A stretch of 64,000 bases of DNA from Aristophania vespae (GTDB taxonomy: Bacteria > Pseudomonadota > Alphaproteobacteria > Acetobacterales > Acetobacteraceae). A program made the position numbers and the translations under genes. The stretch covers positions 126,001 to 190,000 of the forward strand of contig NZ_CP047652.1 of assembly GCF_009906835.1 (NCBI RefSeq). The letters run 5' to 3'. Position 1 is the stretch's first letter, and each line of letters opens with the position of its first letter. The notes under the pieces were generated by a model. The model was not told the DNA's origin and did not search any database. It saw nothing but the letters and a program-made list of their open reading frames with translations. Positions 1-8,421 of this stretch are shown piece after piece.

Positions 1-866
1 ACACACAGAAAAACCAATGGCCGCTGCATAAAAGATCGCCCTGTTCTTTGGGGTGAGGCTTATGGGAGCATGGGCAATAATTCCGGTGATGGTAATGCTT
101 CTGGATTACATCACTCCACAGCAGGTTTCATTATGGGGTAGATGCTCCTATTTCTGACAGTGACTGGCGTGTTGGTGGTTTAGTAAGCTATGGCCGTTCC
201 ATGTTTAATGTGAAAGGCGATAGTTCATCAGGAAACAGTAACAACATCTCTGTCGGTGTTTACACTGGGACCCATTGGAACAATCTCTTCTTACGTATGG
301 GCGCCGACTATAGCTGGAATTTGATGACAACAAATCGTCGTCTTAATGTTGGCGGTTATGGAAGCCATCTTCACGGCAACTATAATGGCGGCACTGCGCA
401 GGTTTTTGGTGAACTTGCTTACAGATTCCATTTAGATCGTTACTCTCAGATTGAGCCTTTCGCGAATGTTGCTTATGTCAATCTGCATACGAACCATTTC
501 CGTGAAACGGGCGGTTTTGGTGGCCTCGAAGGGCATGGCACAAATACAGGTGTGACCTTTACAACATTTGGTCTGAGAGCTGCCACAAAAGTTATGGTCG
601 GTGATACTATCGTGACGCCTTATGCTATGGTTGCATATCGACATGCCTTTGGCGGTTTACGTTCACGCTTCAAAAATAACTTTATTGAAGGTGGTGGAAC
701 GATGGATATTCGTGGTGTTGCACTTTCTGAAGATGCTGCGGTTATGGATATCGGTTTCCGGGCCAAATTGGCGGATCAAATTGATGTAGGGCTCGCCTAT
801 ATTGGTCAGTACGGCAACAGGTCGAATGATAGCGGTGCAAAAGCCGATATAAGGTTCCACTTCTAA
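1..866 (+). CDS. Autotransporter beta-barrel domain, 5' end outside window, frame broken once
   Basis: C-terminal outer-membrane translocator of a type V autotransporter; the passenger lies left of the window. Bases 1-138 read in frame 1 and encode the motif VLWGEAYGSMGNNSGDGNA, typical of the start of the barrel. A TAG at 139-141 then stops that frame. Adding one G to the GGGG run at 135-138 joins it to the frame that continues to 866. The remainder shows alternating aromatic/polar beta strands and ends ADIRFHF, with the terminal Phe usual for outer-membrane barrels. The break is probably a sequencing undercall, but a real phase-type mutation in a surface protein cannot be excluded. A hairpin terminator follows directly. 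Which passenger (adhesin, protease) it carried cannot be told. Confidence 0.85.
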
Positions 867-877
867 GAACAGACGTT

Positions 878-910
878 AAAGGCCTCCTTAAAAAGAGGCC
901 TTTAATTTTT
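878..910 (+). terminator. Intrinsic terminator of the autotransporter gene
   Basis: Perfect 9-bp stem, AAAGGCCTC at 878-886 with GAGGCCTTT at 895-903, an A-rich loop, then AATTTTT. It begins 12 bases after the autotransporter stop codon. Confidence 0.85.
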
Positions 911-1111
911 GGTGGTAAGCCGTATGGAATTTTCATTAAGTGATGTATGGCAAAATCTGCCAATATAACCGATTGCATTAGTGAGTAGAGACTAATCCTA
1001 TAGATTAAGTGAAAGAACTGACTCGTAAATGATAACTGAGCCGTTTATTACGATGTCTTAAATAGGTTAAAGGCATCTTTTGGGGTGCAGTGGATGGTAT
1101 GAGGAGTTATC

Positions 1112-1636
1112 GTGTCTGTCAGGATTGCTTTTAAACAAGTCTTTAAAGGACTCTTTCTGCTTTCGTCCGTAGGGTCTGCCTTTGCAGGAACCTTACCCAA
1201 TGGGGCTTCATCAATTAATGAGAGTTACCAAAACTGGCATCTTATCTGCCAAAATACAAAGTCGGGTGTGAAATGTAATATTTTGCAAGAGATTTTGGAG
1301 GGGCAAACGCATCAACTATTTTTTCGTATAGAGTTCAAGCCGGCTGAAAGCCAAACTCATGGTGTTATGATAGCGCCATTTGGCCTAAATCTTACTGACG
1401 GGATAACTATCGCAACAGAGGGTGAGTCCGTTGGGGATGTCTATCCCTTCAATACATGTTTGCCTGTAGGTTGCCTGGCGCCACTTGACCTAGATGAAGG
1501 GCAGTTCAGTAGCTTTTTGAAAAGCAAAAAAGTGAAAGTTTCCTTTACAACCCTAAAAGGTAAGTTACTTAAATTTCAATTGCCAATCAGCGGGCTTGAT
1601 GAGGCTTTGAACCGTGCACGTGTACTAACTAAATAA
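1112..1636 (+). CDS. Invasion-associated locus B (IalB) family periplasmic protein
   Basis: 174 aa. An N-terminal hydrophobic signal sequence ends near SAFAG (about residue 26). The mature part carries the IalB pattern: a Trp followed by a Cys pair (YQNWHLICQ ... VKCNILQE), then an APFGLNLTDGI segment and a late Cys pair (NTCLPVGCLAP), suggesting two disulfides in the periplasm. IalB was named for erythrocyte invasion in Bartonella, but homologues are widespread in non-pathogenic alphaproteobacteria and their biochemical role is unknown. The start is GTG, chosen because GAGGAG at 1101-1106 sits five bases upstream. It stands between the autotransporter and an EamA transporter, with no clear operon partner. 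Confidence 0.8.
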   Translation: MSVRIAFKQVFKGLFLLSSVGSAFAGTLPNGASSINESYQNWHLICQNTKSGVKCNILQEILEGQTHQLFFRIEFKPAESQTHGVMIAPFGLNLTDGITIATEGESVGDVYPFNTCLPVGCLAPLDLDEGQFSSFLKSKKVKVSFTTLKGKLLKFQLPISGLDEALNRARVLTK

Positions 1637-1660
1637 TTATAAAAACCTCTTTTTTGTGAG

Positions 1661-2577
1661 ATGCTTGAAAGCAGGCATAAGGTGGAACGCGCTTTGAAAA
1701 GTCCCGAGCAACGATTTTTGCCGTTATATATTTTGGTATCCATTGTTTCTTGGGCGAGCGCTTATCCAGTTGTGCGGCTGGCAATGAGGGATATTCCTCC
1801 CATCCCCCTAGCGTCTTTGCGCTATATGCTTGCGGCTACCTTAGGTTTGTTATGGCTTGCCTGGAAAAGACCAGCCTTACCAAGTCTGAGAGATTGCCCA
1901 CGTCTTGTTTTATCAGGAATTTTGGGGATTACGCTTTATAATATTTTTTTCAATCTTGGCGAGCAAAGCGTTTCATCAGGTGTGACGAGTCTCATTATTG
2001 CTTCTGCACCGATTATGGCTGGCCTCATGGCTGTGGCTTTTACAAAAGAGACATTGTCCTTATTTGGATGGCTGGGTTCGCTTCTTGGTTTTGGTGGTAT
2101 TGCCCTCATTGTTTCCGGACAAAAAGGGGATTCTCTATAGATTCTGGCGCTGTGTTAGAAGTGTTAGCAGCATTTTGTACAGCAAGTTATGTTGTGCTTC
2201 AGCGCCCTCTGTTACATCGTTATGGCGGGCTGACTGTTACAGCATGTGTATTGATTATAGGGGCTATTTTTCTGTCTCCATGGTTGGGAGAGGGGAGTAA
2301 AATATTATTGAATGCTCCACCAAGAGCGTGGCTTTGTGTCATTGAGCTTGGGGTTTTTCCTGCTGCAATTGGCTATGCTTCATGGAGCTATGTGATCCAT
2401 GCCCTAGGTGTAGCGAAAGGCACGATATTTCTTTATTTCTTACCACCTATGACGTTCTTACTCGCCTTTTTTCTTGAAGGGAGCTGGCCTGATTTATATA
2501 CCATTCTGGGAGGTGCTATCGTTATGATAGGGGTGGCTTTAGCTCACAAGAAAAAGAGGCCTTCTTTGAAGGCCTAA
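1661..2577 (+). CDS. EamA/DMT-family inner-membrane transporter, frame broken once
   Basis: About 305 aa after correction, the normal DMT length, with about ten hydrophobic segments forming two EamA repeats. The first half reads to a stop at 2138-2140; the second half continues in another frame. One extra G in the GGGG run at 2126-2129 restores a continuous reading through SGQKGFSIDSGAV, inside the loop between the two repeats. Typical EamA features are PVVRLAMRDIPP in helix 1-2 and GAIVMIGVALAHKKK at the C-terminus. Members export or import small metabolites such as amino acids or their derivatives; the substrate cannot be deduced. The last codons contain a GC-rich hairpin (2558-2576) overlapping the stop codon. 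Confidence 0.85.
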
Positions 2578-2862
2578 GTCTTATCAAACAAAGCTGAAAA
2601 CGCATTATGCAAGGGTAAATAAAAGAGTATTTTTCATTTAAGGTCTTTTAAATTCCTTATGATAAATTTTTCTATAATTATGAGCTCTCTAAAAGAAAAA
2701 TAATAATTTGAACCTTTTTGCTGTATGGAATAGTTTTACGGCTCAACGAAGTCGAAATTATATATCTTAACATTACGATCTTATAAAAAGCTTGAATATG
2801 TAGCACGCTTTAGGTTGTAGGGTTACTTAATGGTGTCATTAGAAAACGACGAAGGATAATCT

Positions 2863-5127
2863 GTGGAGCAGCAATCCTCGCCTGGAGATGAGCATTCTGA
2901 GAATGTGAATCCTGTTTATATTCGCTTACGGGCGGTTATAGCGGCAGCGCATTTTCACGGTCTTGATTTAGACATACGCGATTTTGCAGCCGAATCAGGG
3001 GAAAAATTTCCTTCTCCCGCTACTCTGGCACGTTGGGTACGCGCTCAGGGTGGTGTAGCAAAAGGCATGCGCCTCCGGTGGAATTATCTCATTCGTTTGG
3101 GAAATACGCCCCCTGTTGTGCTGATGTTCCATGATGGTTCAGCCGGGCTAATGGTCGGTACTGATCCTTCACGCGGTGTCGTTTGGTTAAGAGACCCTCT
3201 CAAAGGAGAGGGCGAACCGCCAGTTCCCATTGACAGATTACGCCTGGCCCAGGTCTGGAACGGCGATATCCTACTGATAAAGCGGCGGCGTGACGAATCA
3301 GAAGGCGAAGCCCGCTTTGACCTGCTTTGGTTTGCAAAGTTGGTTTTGCGCGAGAAGAGAGGGCTACGTGATGTCATATTCTCTTCAATGGTCTTAAGTA
3401 TCTTACAGATCTTTCCTGCCTTAATTGTTATGCAGGTTATAGACCGTGTGGTGAATTATCACTCAATGGCCACGCTCGTCTCTTTGACGGGCTTTGTCGT
3501 CATACTCAGTCTTTACGAAATCTTGCTATCATATGGGCGACAAGAGCTTAGCTTGGTTGTCAGTACGCGTTTGGATGCCCGAATTTCGCTCCATGCCTTT
3601 AATCGTTTGCTTGCCTTGCCGCTGGAATTTTATGAAAGACAACAAACGGGTGAGATTTTAGGACGGTTTTCTGCTGTTTTCCGTGTCCGTGACTTTATGA
3701 CGGGCCAACTTTTAACAACAATGTTAGACTTGTTCGTGCTTTTTGTTGTCATGCCCGTGCTCTTTTATATGAGCCCAACAATGGCGTGGCTTACTTTGGC
3801 TTCGGCAGGTTGTATCGGTCTAATCGTTGTGATCATGCTTCCTGCAGTGAGCCGTGTGGCAGGGCAGCAAATCAGGACAGAAATGCGCCGTAATGCGACA
3901 TTATATGAAACTGTTGCCGGTATCCGCACTGTAAAAACGCTGGCATTGGAAAATACGCGCCGTGAAGAGTGGGATGAACGTACAGCTGATGTTGTGCAAT
4001 GGCGTTTGGCAGCAGGACGTATGTCCAATTGGGCTAATACCCTCGTCATGCCGCTTAATCTCTTTATCAATCGTGGTATTATTCTAGTCGGCGCTTATTT
4101 AATCCTGACGGGCTCTAATAGTATGCAGGGTGGGGCCCTGATGGCCTTTATGATGCTAGGTGGTCGTGTTGCATCTCCTCTTGTCAGTCTGGCACGTTTG
4201 ATGGAAACGGTAAATGAAGTGACCGTCTCTTTGAATGAAGCTGGTATGGTGCTGAACCAGCCCACTGAAACAAGAGCTCTAACGACAGGCATGCGCCCAA
4301 AAATTGTTGGTGCTCTTAGCTTCTCGGAGGTTAATTTCTCTTATCCGGGTTCGACAACCAAAGCTCTTATTGATGTTAATTTCTCAATTCCTGCCGGTAC
4401 AATGTTGGGATTGGTGGGGCGTTCTGGTTCAGGTAAATCGACGATTACCCGCCTATTACAAGGGGTAAGTCGAAGCTATGAGGGTTATCTCCGTCTTGAT
4501 GGTATAGATTTAAGAGAAATCAACTTACATCATTTACGGCGCTCTTTTGGTGTTGTGCTGCAAGATAACTTTCTTTTTCGTGGGACCATTAAAGATAATA
4601 TTACAGCAGGCCGTCCAGGTTATACGATTGATGATGTTGTGCGGGCTGCCCGTATGGCAGGCGCTGAAGAATTTATCGAACGCATGCCAGCAGGTTACGA
4701 TACCTGGATTGAAGAAGGCTCAACCAATATTTCCGGTGGGCAACGCCAGCGTCTGGCGATTGCGCGTGCGGTCATCTCTGATCCGAAATTAATGATCCTG
4801 GATGAAGCAACGTCTGCCCTCGATCCAGAATCAGAAGCTCTGGTGAATGCTAACTTAGAGAGAATTGGTAAGGGGCGGACAATGGTTATTGTCTCTCACC
4901 GTCTTTCATCACTGGTAAATTGTGATCAAATTGCCGTTATGGACCATGGTAAATTGATCGATATCGCCTCTCATGAGGTTTTGTTAGAGCGATGTGACAT
5001 TTATCGAACATTATGGTTACAGCAGAGCCGTCACGTTAATTCCGGTTCTTCTGGTAAAGAAGCAGACAAACAGAAAGAAGATGAGCAGGAGCAGGGGCAA
5101 CTTCCTGGAGGAGGCGGGGAGCAATGA
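2863..5127 (+). CDS. Type I secretion ABC transporter (HlyB/RtxB type) with C39-like domain
   Basis: 754 aa inner-membrane exporter that powers one-step secretion of a protein substrate. Residues about 15-140 form a C39 peptidase-like domain, but the position of the catalytic Cys is occupied by AAAHFHG, so it is probably a substrate-docking domain as in HlyB, not a protease. Six membrane helices span about 165-440. The nucleotide-binding domain has Walker A G519-RSGSGKS-T527, signature S624-GGQ, Walker B with D647-E648 and H-loop H679, all intact. Start GTG with GAAGGA at 2851-2856. The stop overlaps the start of the HlyD gene (ATGA), so the two are translationally coupled. Neither an outer-membrane TolC partner nor a secreted RTX-type substrate lies nearby in the window. 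Confidence 0.93.
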   Translation: MEQQSSPGDEHSENVNPVYIRLRAVIAAAHFHGLDLDIRDFAAESGEKFPSPATLARWVRAQGGVAKGMRLRWNYLIRLGNTPPVVLMFHDGSAGLMVGTDPSRGVVWLRDPLKGEGEPPVPIDRLRLAQVWNGDILLIKRRRDESEGEARFDLLWFAKLVLREKRGLRDVIFSSMVLSILQIFPALIVMQVIDRVVNYHSMATLVSLTGFVVILSLYEILLSYGRQELSLVVSTRLDARISLHAFNRLLALPLEFYERQQTGEILGRFSAVFRVRDFMTGQLLTTMLDLFVLFVVMPVLFYMSPTMAWLTLASAGCIGLIVVIMLPAVSRVAGQQIRTEMRRNATLYETVAGIRTVKTLALENTRREEWDERTADVVQWRLAAGRMSNWANTLVMPLNLFINRGIILVGAYLILTGSNSMQGGALMAFMMLGGRVASPLVSLARLMETVNEVTVSLNEAGMVLNQPTETRALTTGMRPKIVGALSFSEVNFSYPGSTTKALIDVNFSIPAGTMLGLVGRSGSGKSTITRLLQGVSRSYEGYLRLDGIDLREINLHHLRRSFGVVLQDNFLFRGTIKDNITAGRPGYTIDDVVRAARMAGAEEFIERMPAGYDTWIEEGSTNISGGQRQRLAIARAVISDPKLMILDEATSALDPESEALVNANLERIGKGRTMVIVSHRLSSLVNCDQIAVMDHGKLIDIASHEVLLERCDIYRTLWLQQSRHVNSGSSGKEADKQKEDEQEQGQLPGGGGEQ

Positions 5128-6614
5128 GCGAGCATGATCTAGTTCCTCAAGCTGAACAAAAGCCTTCACCGGAGGGACCTCCTGATACACCTGATACATC
5201 CGAAGTTCATAATGTACCCCCCAAGGCAACAGATCCGTTCGCTCCTGATGGAATGCCTTTGGCATTGCTGGAATTTCACTCACCAACGCGTGCGCTGGTC
5301 AATATGCCAGCGACACCTTCAGCTCAATATATTGTCTGGATTGTGGGGAGTTTATTGATTGCCTGCCTGGCAGGCATGGCCTTTTTTCCCGTTAATAAAG
5401 TTGTTTCAATTACAGGTCGTTTAATTTCGACGCAGCCCACGGTTTTGGTTCAGCCTTTTGAACAGGCTATTATCAGGTCGATCGACGCAAATGTTGGAGA
5501 CTATGTCCATAAAGGCCAGATTCTGGCTCGATTAGACTCAACACTGAGTCAAGCCGATATGGATAATCTGGTCCAGCAAATGCAGTCATTACAAACGGAA
5601 GTGGCTCGTTTAAAGGCTGAGGCGAATGGGCAGATTTACGAACCAGATACCAATGTTCCGGCATCGGTGCAGCAAGGTGAGGTCTTTTTAAGACGTCAGA
5701 GCGACTATAAAGCTCACATGCATGATTTTGATCAGCGTATTGCTGCTATGGAGAGTGATCTTCAGGGGGCAAGAGCAAATAATGCAATGTATGCAAGTAA
5801 ATTACGCATTGTATCTGCTGTACTCGAAATGCGTAAGAAAGAGCAGAAAGAGCAGGTTGGATCTCGCTTGTCCACTTTAGGGGCGCAGGATGCCGTCATG
5901 GATACTGAGCGCCTGCTCATTACGTCGCAGCAAATGGCTAATTCGCTGGTCAATAAATTGTCAGCACTTAAGGCATTGCGAGACGGTTATACCCAAAATT
6001 GGAAAACAGAAGTCTATGCAGAGCTTACTAAAGCTGAGCGTCATTTAGATGAGATGAGGAGCAATTACCGTAAAGCACGTTTGCGCCAACGTTTAATTGT
6101 TCTTAGAGCGCCAGAAGATGGTATTGTACTCACAAGAGCAGAATTTTCTATTGGTTCTGTAATTGATGCCGGTATGCGCCTTATGACGCTTGTGCCGACA
6201 AGCTCAGGTATAGAAGTTGAAGCTATTATGCGGGCTCAGGATAGTGGGTTTGTCAAACAAGGAGATCATGCCCTCATTAAATTCGTGACCTTCCCCTATG
6301 ATTTATATGGCGGTGCCGAAGCGACTGTTCGCGTGATAAGTGCTGATTCATTTTTGCCGACAGATGCAGCGACGAGCAATATTAAAGCTGGGGTTGATTT
6401 GCAGTCTTTAGCTGGTGTGAAAGGAGTTCCAGTTTTTTATCGCGTGCGTTTGCGTGTTGATCGATATACACTTCATGGACAACCTTCTTTTTTCCATCCT
6501 GCTCCGGGGGTGCCGGTTACCGCGGATATTGATGTGGGTAAAAGAACAATTCTCAAATATCTTTTCAGCCGGATTGTCCCCACCGTCAGTGATGGCATGC
6601 GGGAACCCTCGTGA
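5124..6614 (+). CDS. HlyD-family membrane fusion protein of type I secretion
   Basis: 496 aa periplasmic adaptor that links the inner-membrane ABC exporter to an outer-membrane channel. A Pro-rich cytoplasmic N-terminus of about 70 residues precedes one membrane helix (IVWIVGSLLIACLAGMAFF). Next come a first half lipoyl motif (IRSIDANVGDYVHKGQILARLD), a long alpha-helical coiled coil (about residues 145-325), the second half motif (LRAPEDGIVLTRAEFSIGSV) and a C-terminal beta domain. Start ATG overlaps the upstream transporter stop by four bases. Only 14 bases separate it from the Sel1 gene downstream, so the operon appears to continue. Confidence 0.93.
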   Translation: MSEHDLVPQAEQKPSPEGPPDTPDTSEVHNVPPKATDPFAPDGMPLALLEFHSPTRALVNMPATPSAQYIVWIVGSLLIACLAGMAFFPVNKVVSITGRLISTQPTVLVQPFEQAIIRSIDANVGDYVHKGQILARLDSTLSQADMDNLVQQMQSLQTEVARLKAEANGQIYEPDTNVPASVQQGEVFLRRQSDYKAHMHDFDQRIAAMESDLQGARANNAMYASKLRIVSAVLEMRKKEQKEQVGSRLSTLGAQDAVMDTERLLITSQQMANSLVNKLSALKALRDGYTQNWKTEVYAELTKAERHLDEMRSNYRKARLRQRLIVLRAPEDGIVLTRAEFSIGSVIDAGMRLMTLVPTSSGIEVEAIMRAQDSGFVKQGDHALIKFVTFPYDLYGGAEATVRVISADSFLPTDAATSNIKAGVDLQSLAGVKGVPVFYRVRLRVDRYTLHGQPSFFHPAPGVPVTADIDVGKRTILKYLFSRIVPTVSDGMREPS

Positions 6615-6628
6615 GATAAATAAGTCTT

Positions 6629-8421
6629 ATGCTTGGCAAAAAAGATTTCGCACCCTTTAGCTTTAAAAACCGGAAACTGGCGCGTGGTTTTCGGCTTTTA
6701 GAGCAAAATAAACCGTTTGAAGCTTTTGCGATTTTTGCCGATCTGGCTCAAACGGGGTTACTGAAGCTCAGTATCAGGTTGCACAATGTTATTTGCGTGG
6801 TCAGGGCACTCCGGCTTCTTTAGAGGAAGGTGCACGATGGCTCTATCGTGCTGCTACGGGAGGGTCGGTAGAAGCGTGCTTTAGTCTTGGAACTATGTAC
6901 GCAATGGGGCTACCGGTAGGGTTTGATCCGGCATCCCCTGCACGCTTAGTATCTTGTAATGATAACATCGTAGAAAGAAAGCCTGATTTTGAAAAGGCTC
7001 TTCATTGGGGGCTTAAAGGGGCAGAGGGTGGTAGTGCCGAGGCAAAAGCGCTCGTAGCACATTTATATTCTCACGGTCCTGCGCATATTAAAAATGCTCA
7101 ATTAGCCCGTCAGTGGTATGAAAAAGCAGCACATGCAGGGGCGCCACAAGGCTATTTGGGTTTTGGTTTGATCCTGTTGCGAGAAGCAAAAACATGTGAG
7201 GATCAAAAAAAAGCCTTTTCATATCTTAAGCAGGCAGCGGACAAGGGTGTTAGCACAGCCTATGCCACTTTGGCGTGGATGTATGAAGGTGGCGTCGGTG
7301 TTGAAAGAGATTTAAAGCAGGCTGCGCATTATTTTGGTGCAGCGGCCGAGTTTGAGATAGCACCTGCACAGGCGCGTTATGGCCTGATGTTACTAAAAGG
7401 TGTTGGTGTAGAAAAAAATGTCACCCAGGCAGAAACATGGTTGAGAAGGGCTGCCCAAAATGGGCATTCCGACTCTGCTGCAATGTTGGGTGATCTCTAT
7501 ATTCGTGGTGATGACGTTTATAAAAGCAGCAGTGAAGCTGCTAAATGGTACCAGATGGCTGCAGAAATGGGTCATACGAGTGCTATGCGCGCTTTAGCCG
7601 TGTTTTATCTTACCGGAACGGGTATAGAGCGTGATGAAGATAAAGCAGCTTACTGGTTTAAAAGAGCGGCATTACAGGGAAATTCTCAGGCTGATGCTGA
7701 TCTGGGTAATTTGATTTTAGCTGGTGTTTCACTAGAGCCCAAAGAGCAGGAAGCTTTGCGCGAAAGATTACAAAAACGCGCCGAAGCAGGTGATCCGTTA
7801 AGTGCTTTTAACTTTGGCGTTTGCTTAGCCAAACAGGTAGGAGGGCGTCTTGATGAAGCCCAGGCACTTTATTGGATGAGTAAGGCCCTCGATAGTGTTG
7901 TTAATGCTCAATATTGGTATGGAAAAATGCTTTTTGAGGGGCGAGGCACTGATGCGCCTAATCCTATTGAAGGGCTAAAATGGCTTAAAAAAGCCGCAGC
8001 TGCCGGAATGGCTGAGGCTTGTATTGCGGTGGCACAAATTTGTGTTACGGGTCAGATTGATGGCGAAAAGGACCATGATCGTGCCCTGAAGCTCTATCAT
8101 CAGGCTGCCGAAAATGGAAATGTCGATGCTCTCTTTTCTCTTGGAGCAATGTATGGCGGAGGGCATGACGTTCCAGAAGATCGTGAAAAAGCACTTTATT
8201 ATTTCGAAAAGGCAGCTATGAGGGGACATGCTTTGTCTCAGGCAATGTTAGGGCGATATCTGGTGAACGGAATCGCAGGAAAAGCTGATAAGGCAAAGGG
8301 CAAAATGTGGCTCGAAAAAGCTGCACAACAAGGGATAGAAGAAGCAAAACAAACGCTTTGTGAAATGGAAGAAAACTCAACTCCAGCATTAGAAAAAAAG
8401 GCCTCTCATGAGGGAGTTTGA
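6629..8421 (+). CDS. Sel1-repeat (TPR-like) protein, frame broken once
   Basis: About 597 aa after correction and built almost wholly of Sel1 repeats (pattern A..W...AA..G...A...LG..Y..G.GV), roughly a dozen copies, such as ARQWYEKAAHAGAPQGYLGF and ALYYFEKAAMRGHALSQAM. The first 40-odd residues read in a different frame; one extra G in the GGGG run at 6754-6757 joins them (QTGVTEAQYQVAQCYLRGQG). No signal peptide is evident, so a cytoplasmic scaffold is likely. Sel1 proteins bring partners together; beside a secretion pump and glycosyltransferases it could organise substrate or enzyme assembly, which is inference. Its end overlaps the next gene by 14 bases. Confidence 0.85.

Noticed and set aside
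742..978. Minus-strand open frame over the autotransporter terminator
   Set aside because: It has no ribosome site or family resemblance and reads across the terminator hairpin opposite a clear barrel gene.
2558..2576. Terminator after the EamA gene
   Set aside because: AGGCCTTC/GAAGGCCT forms a good hairpin, but it lies in the last codons and no T-run follows.
2700..2740. Promoter for the secretion block (TTGAAC, 17 bases, TAGTTT)
   Set aside because: The -10 match is poor and several equally weak AT-rich alternatives exist in the same region.
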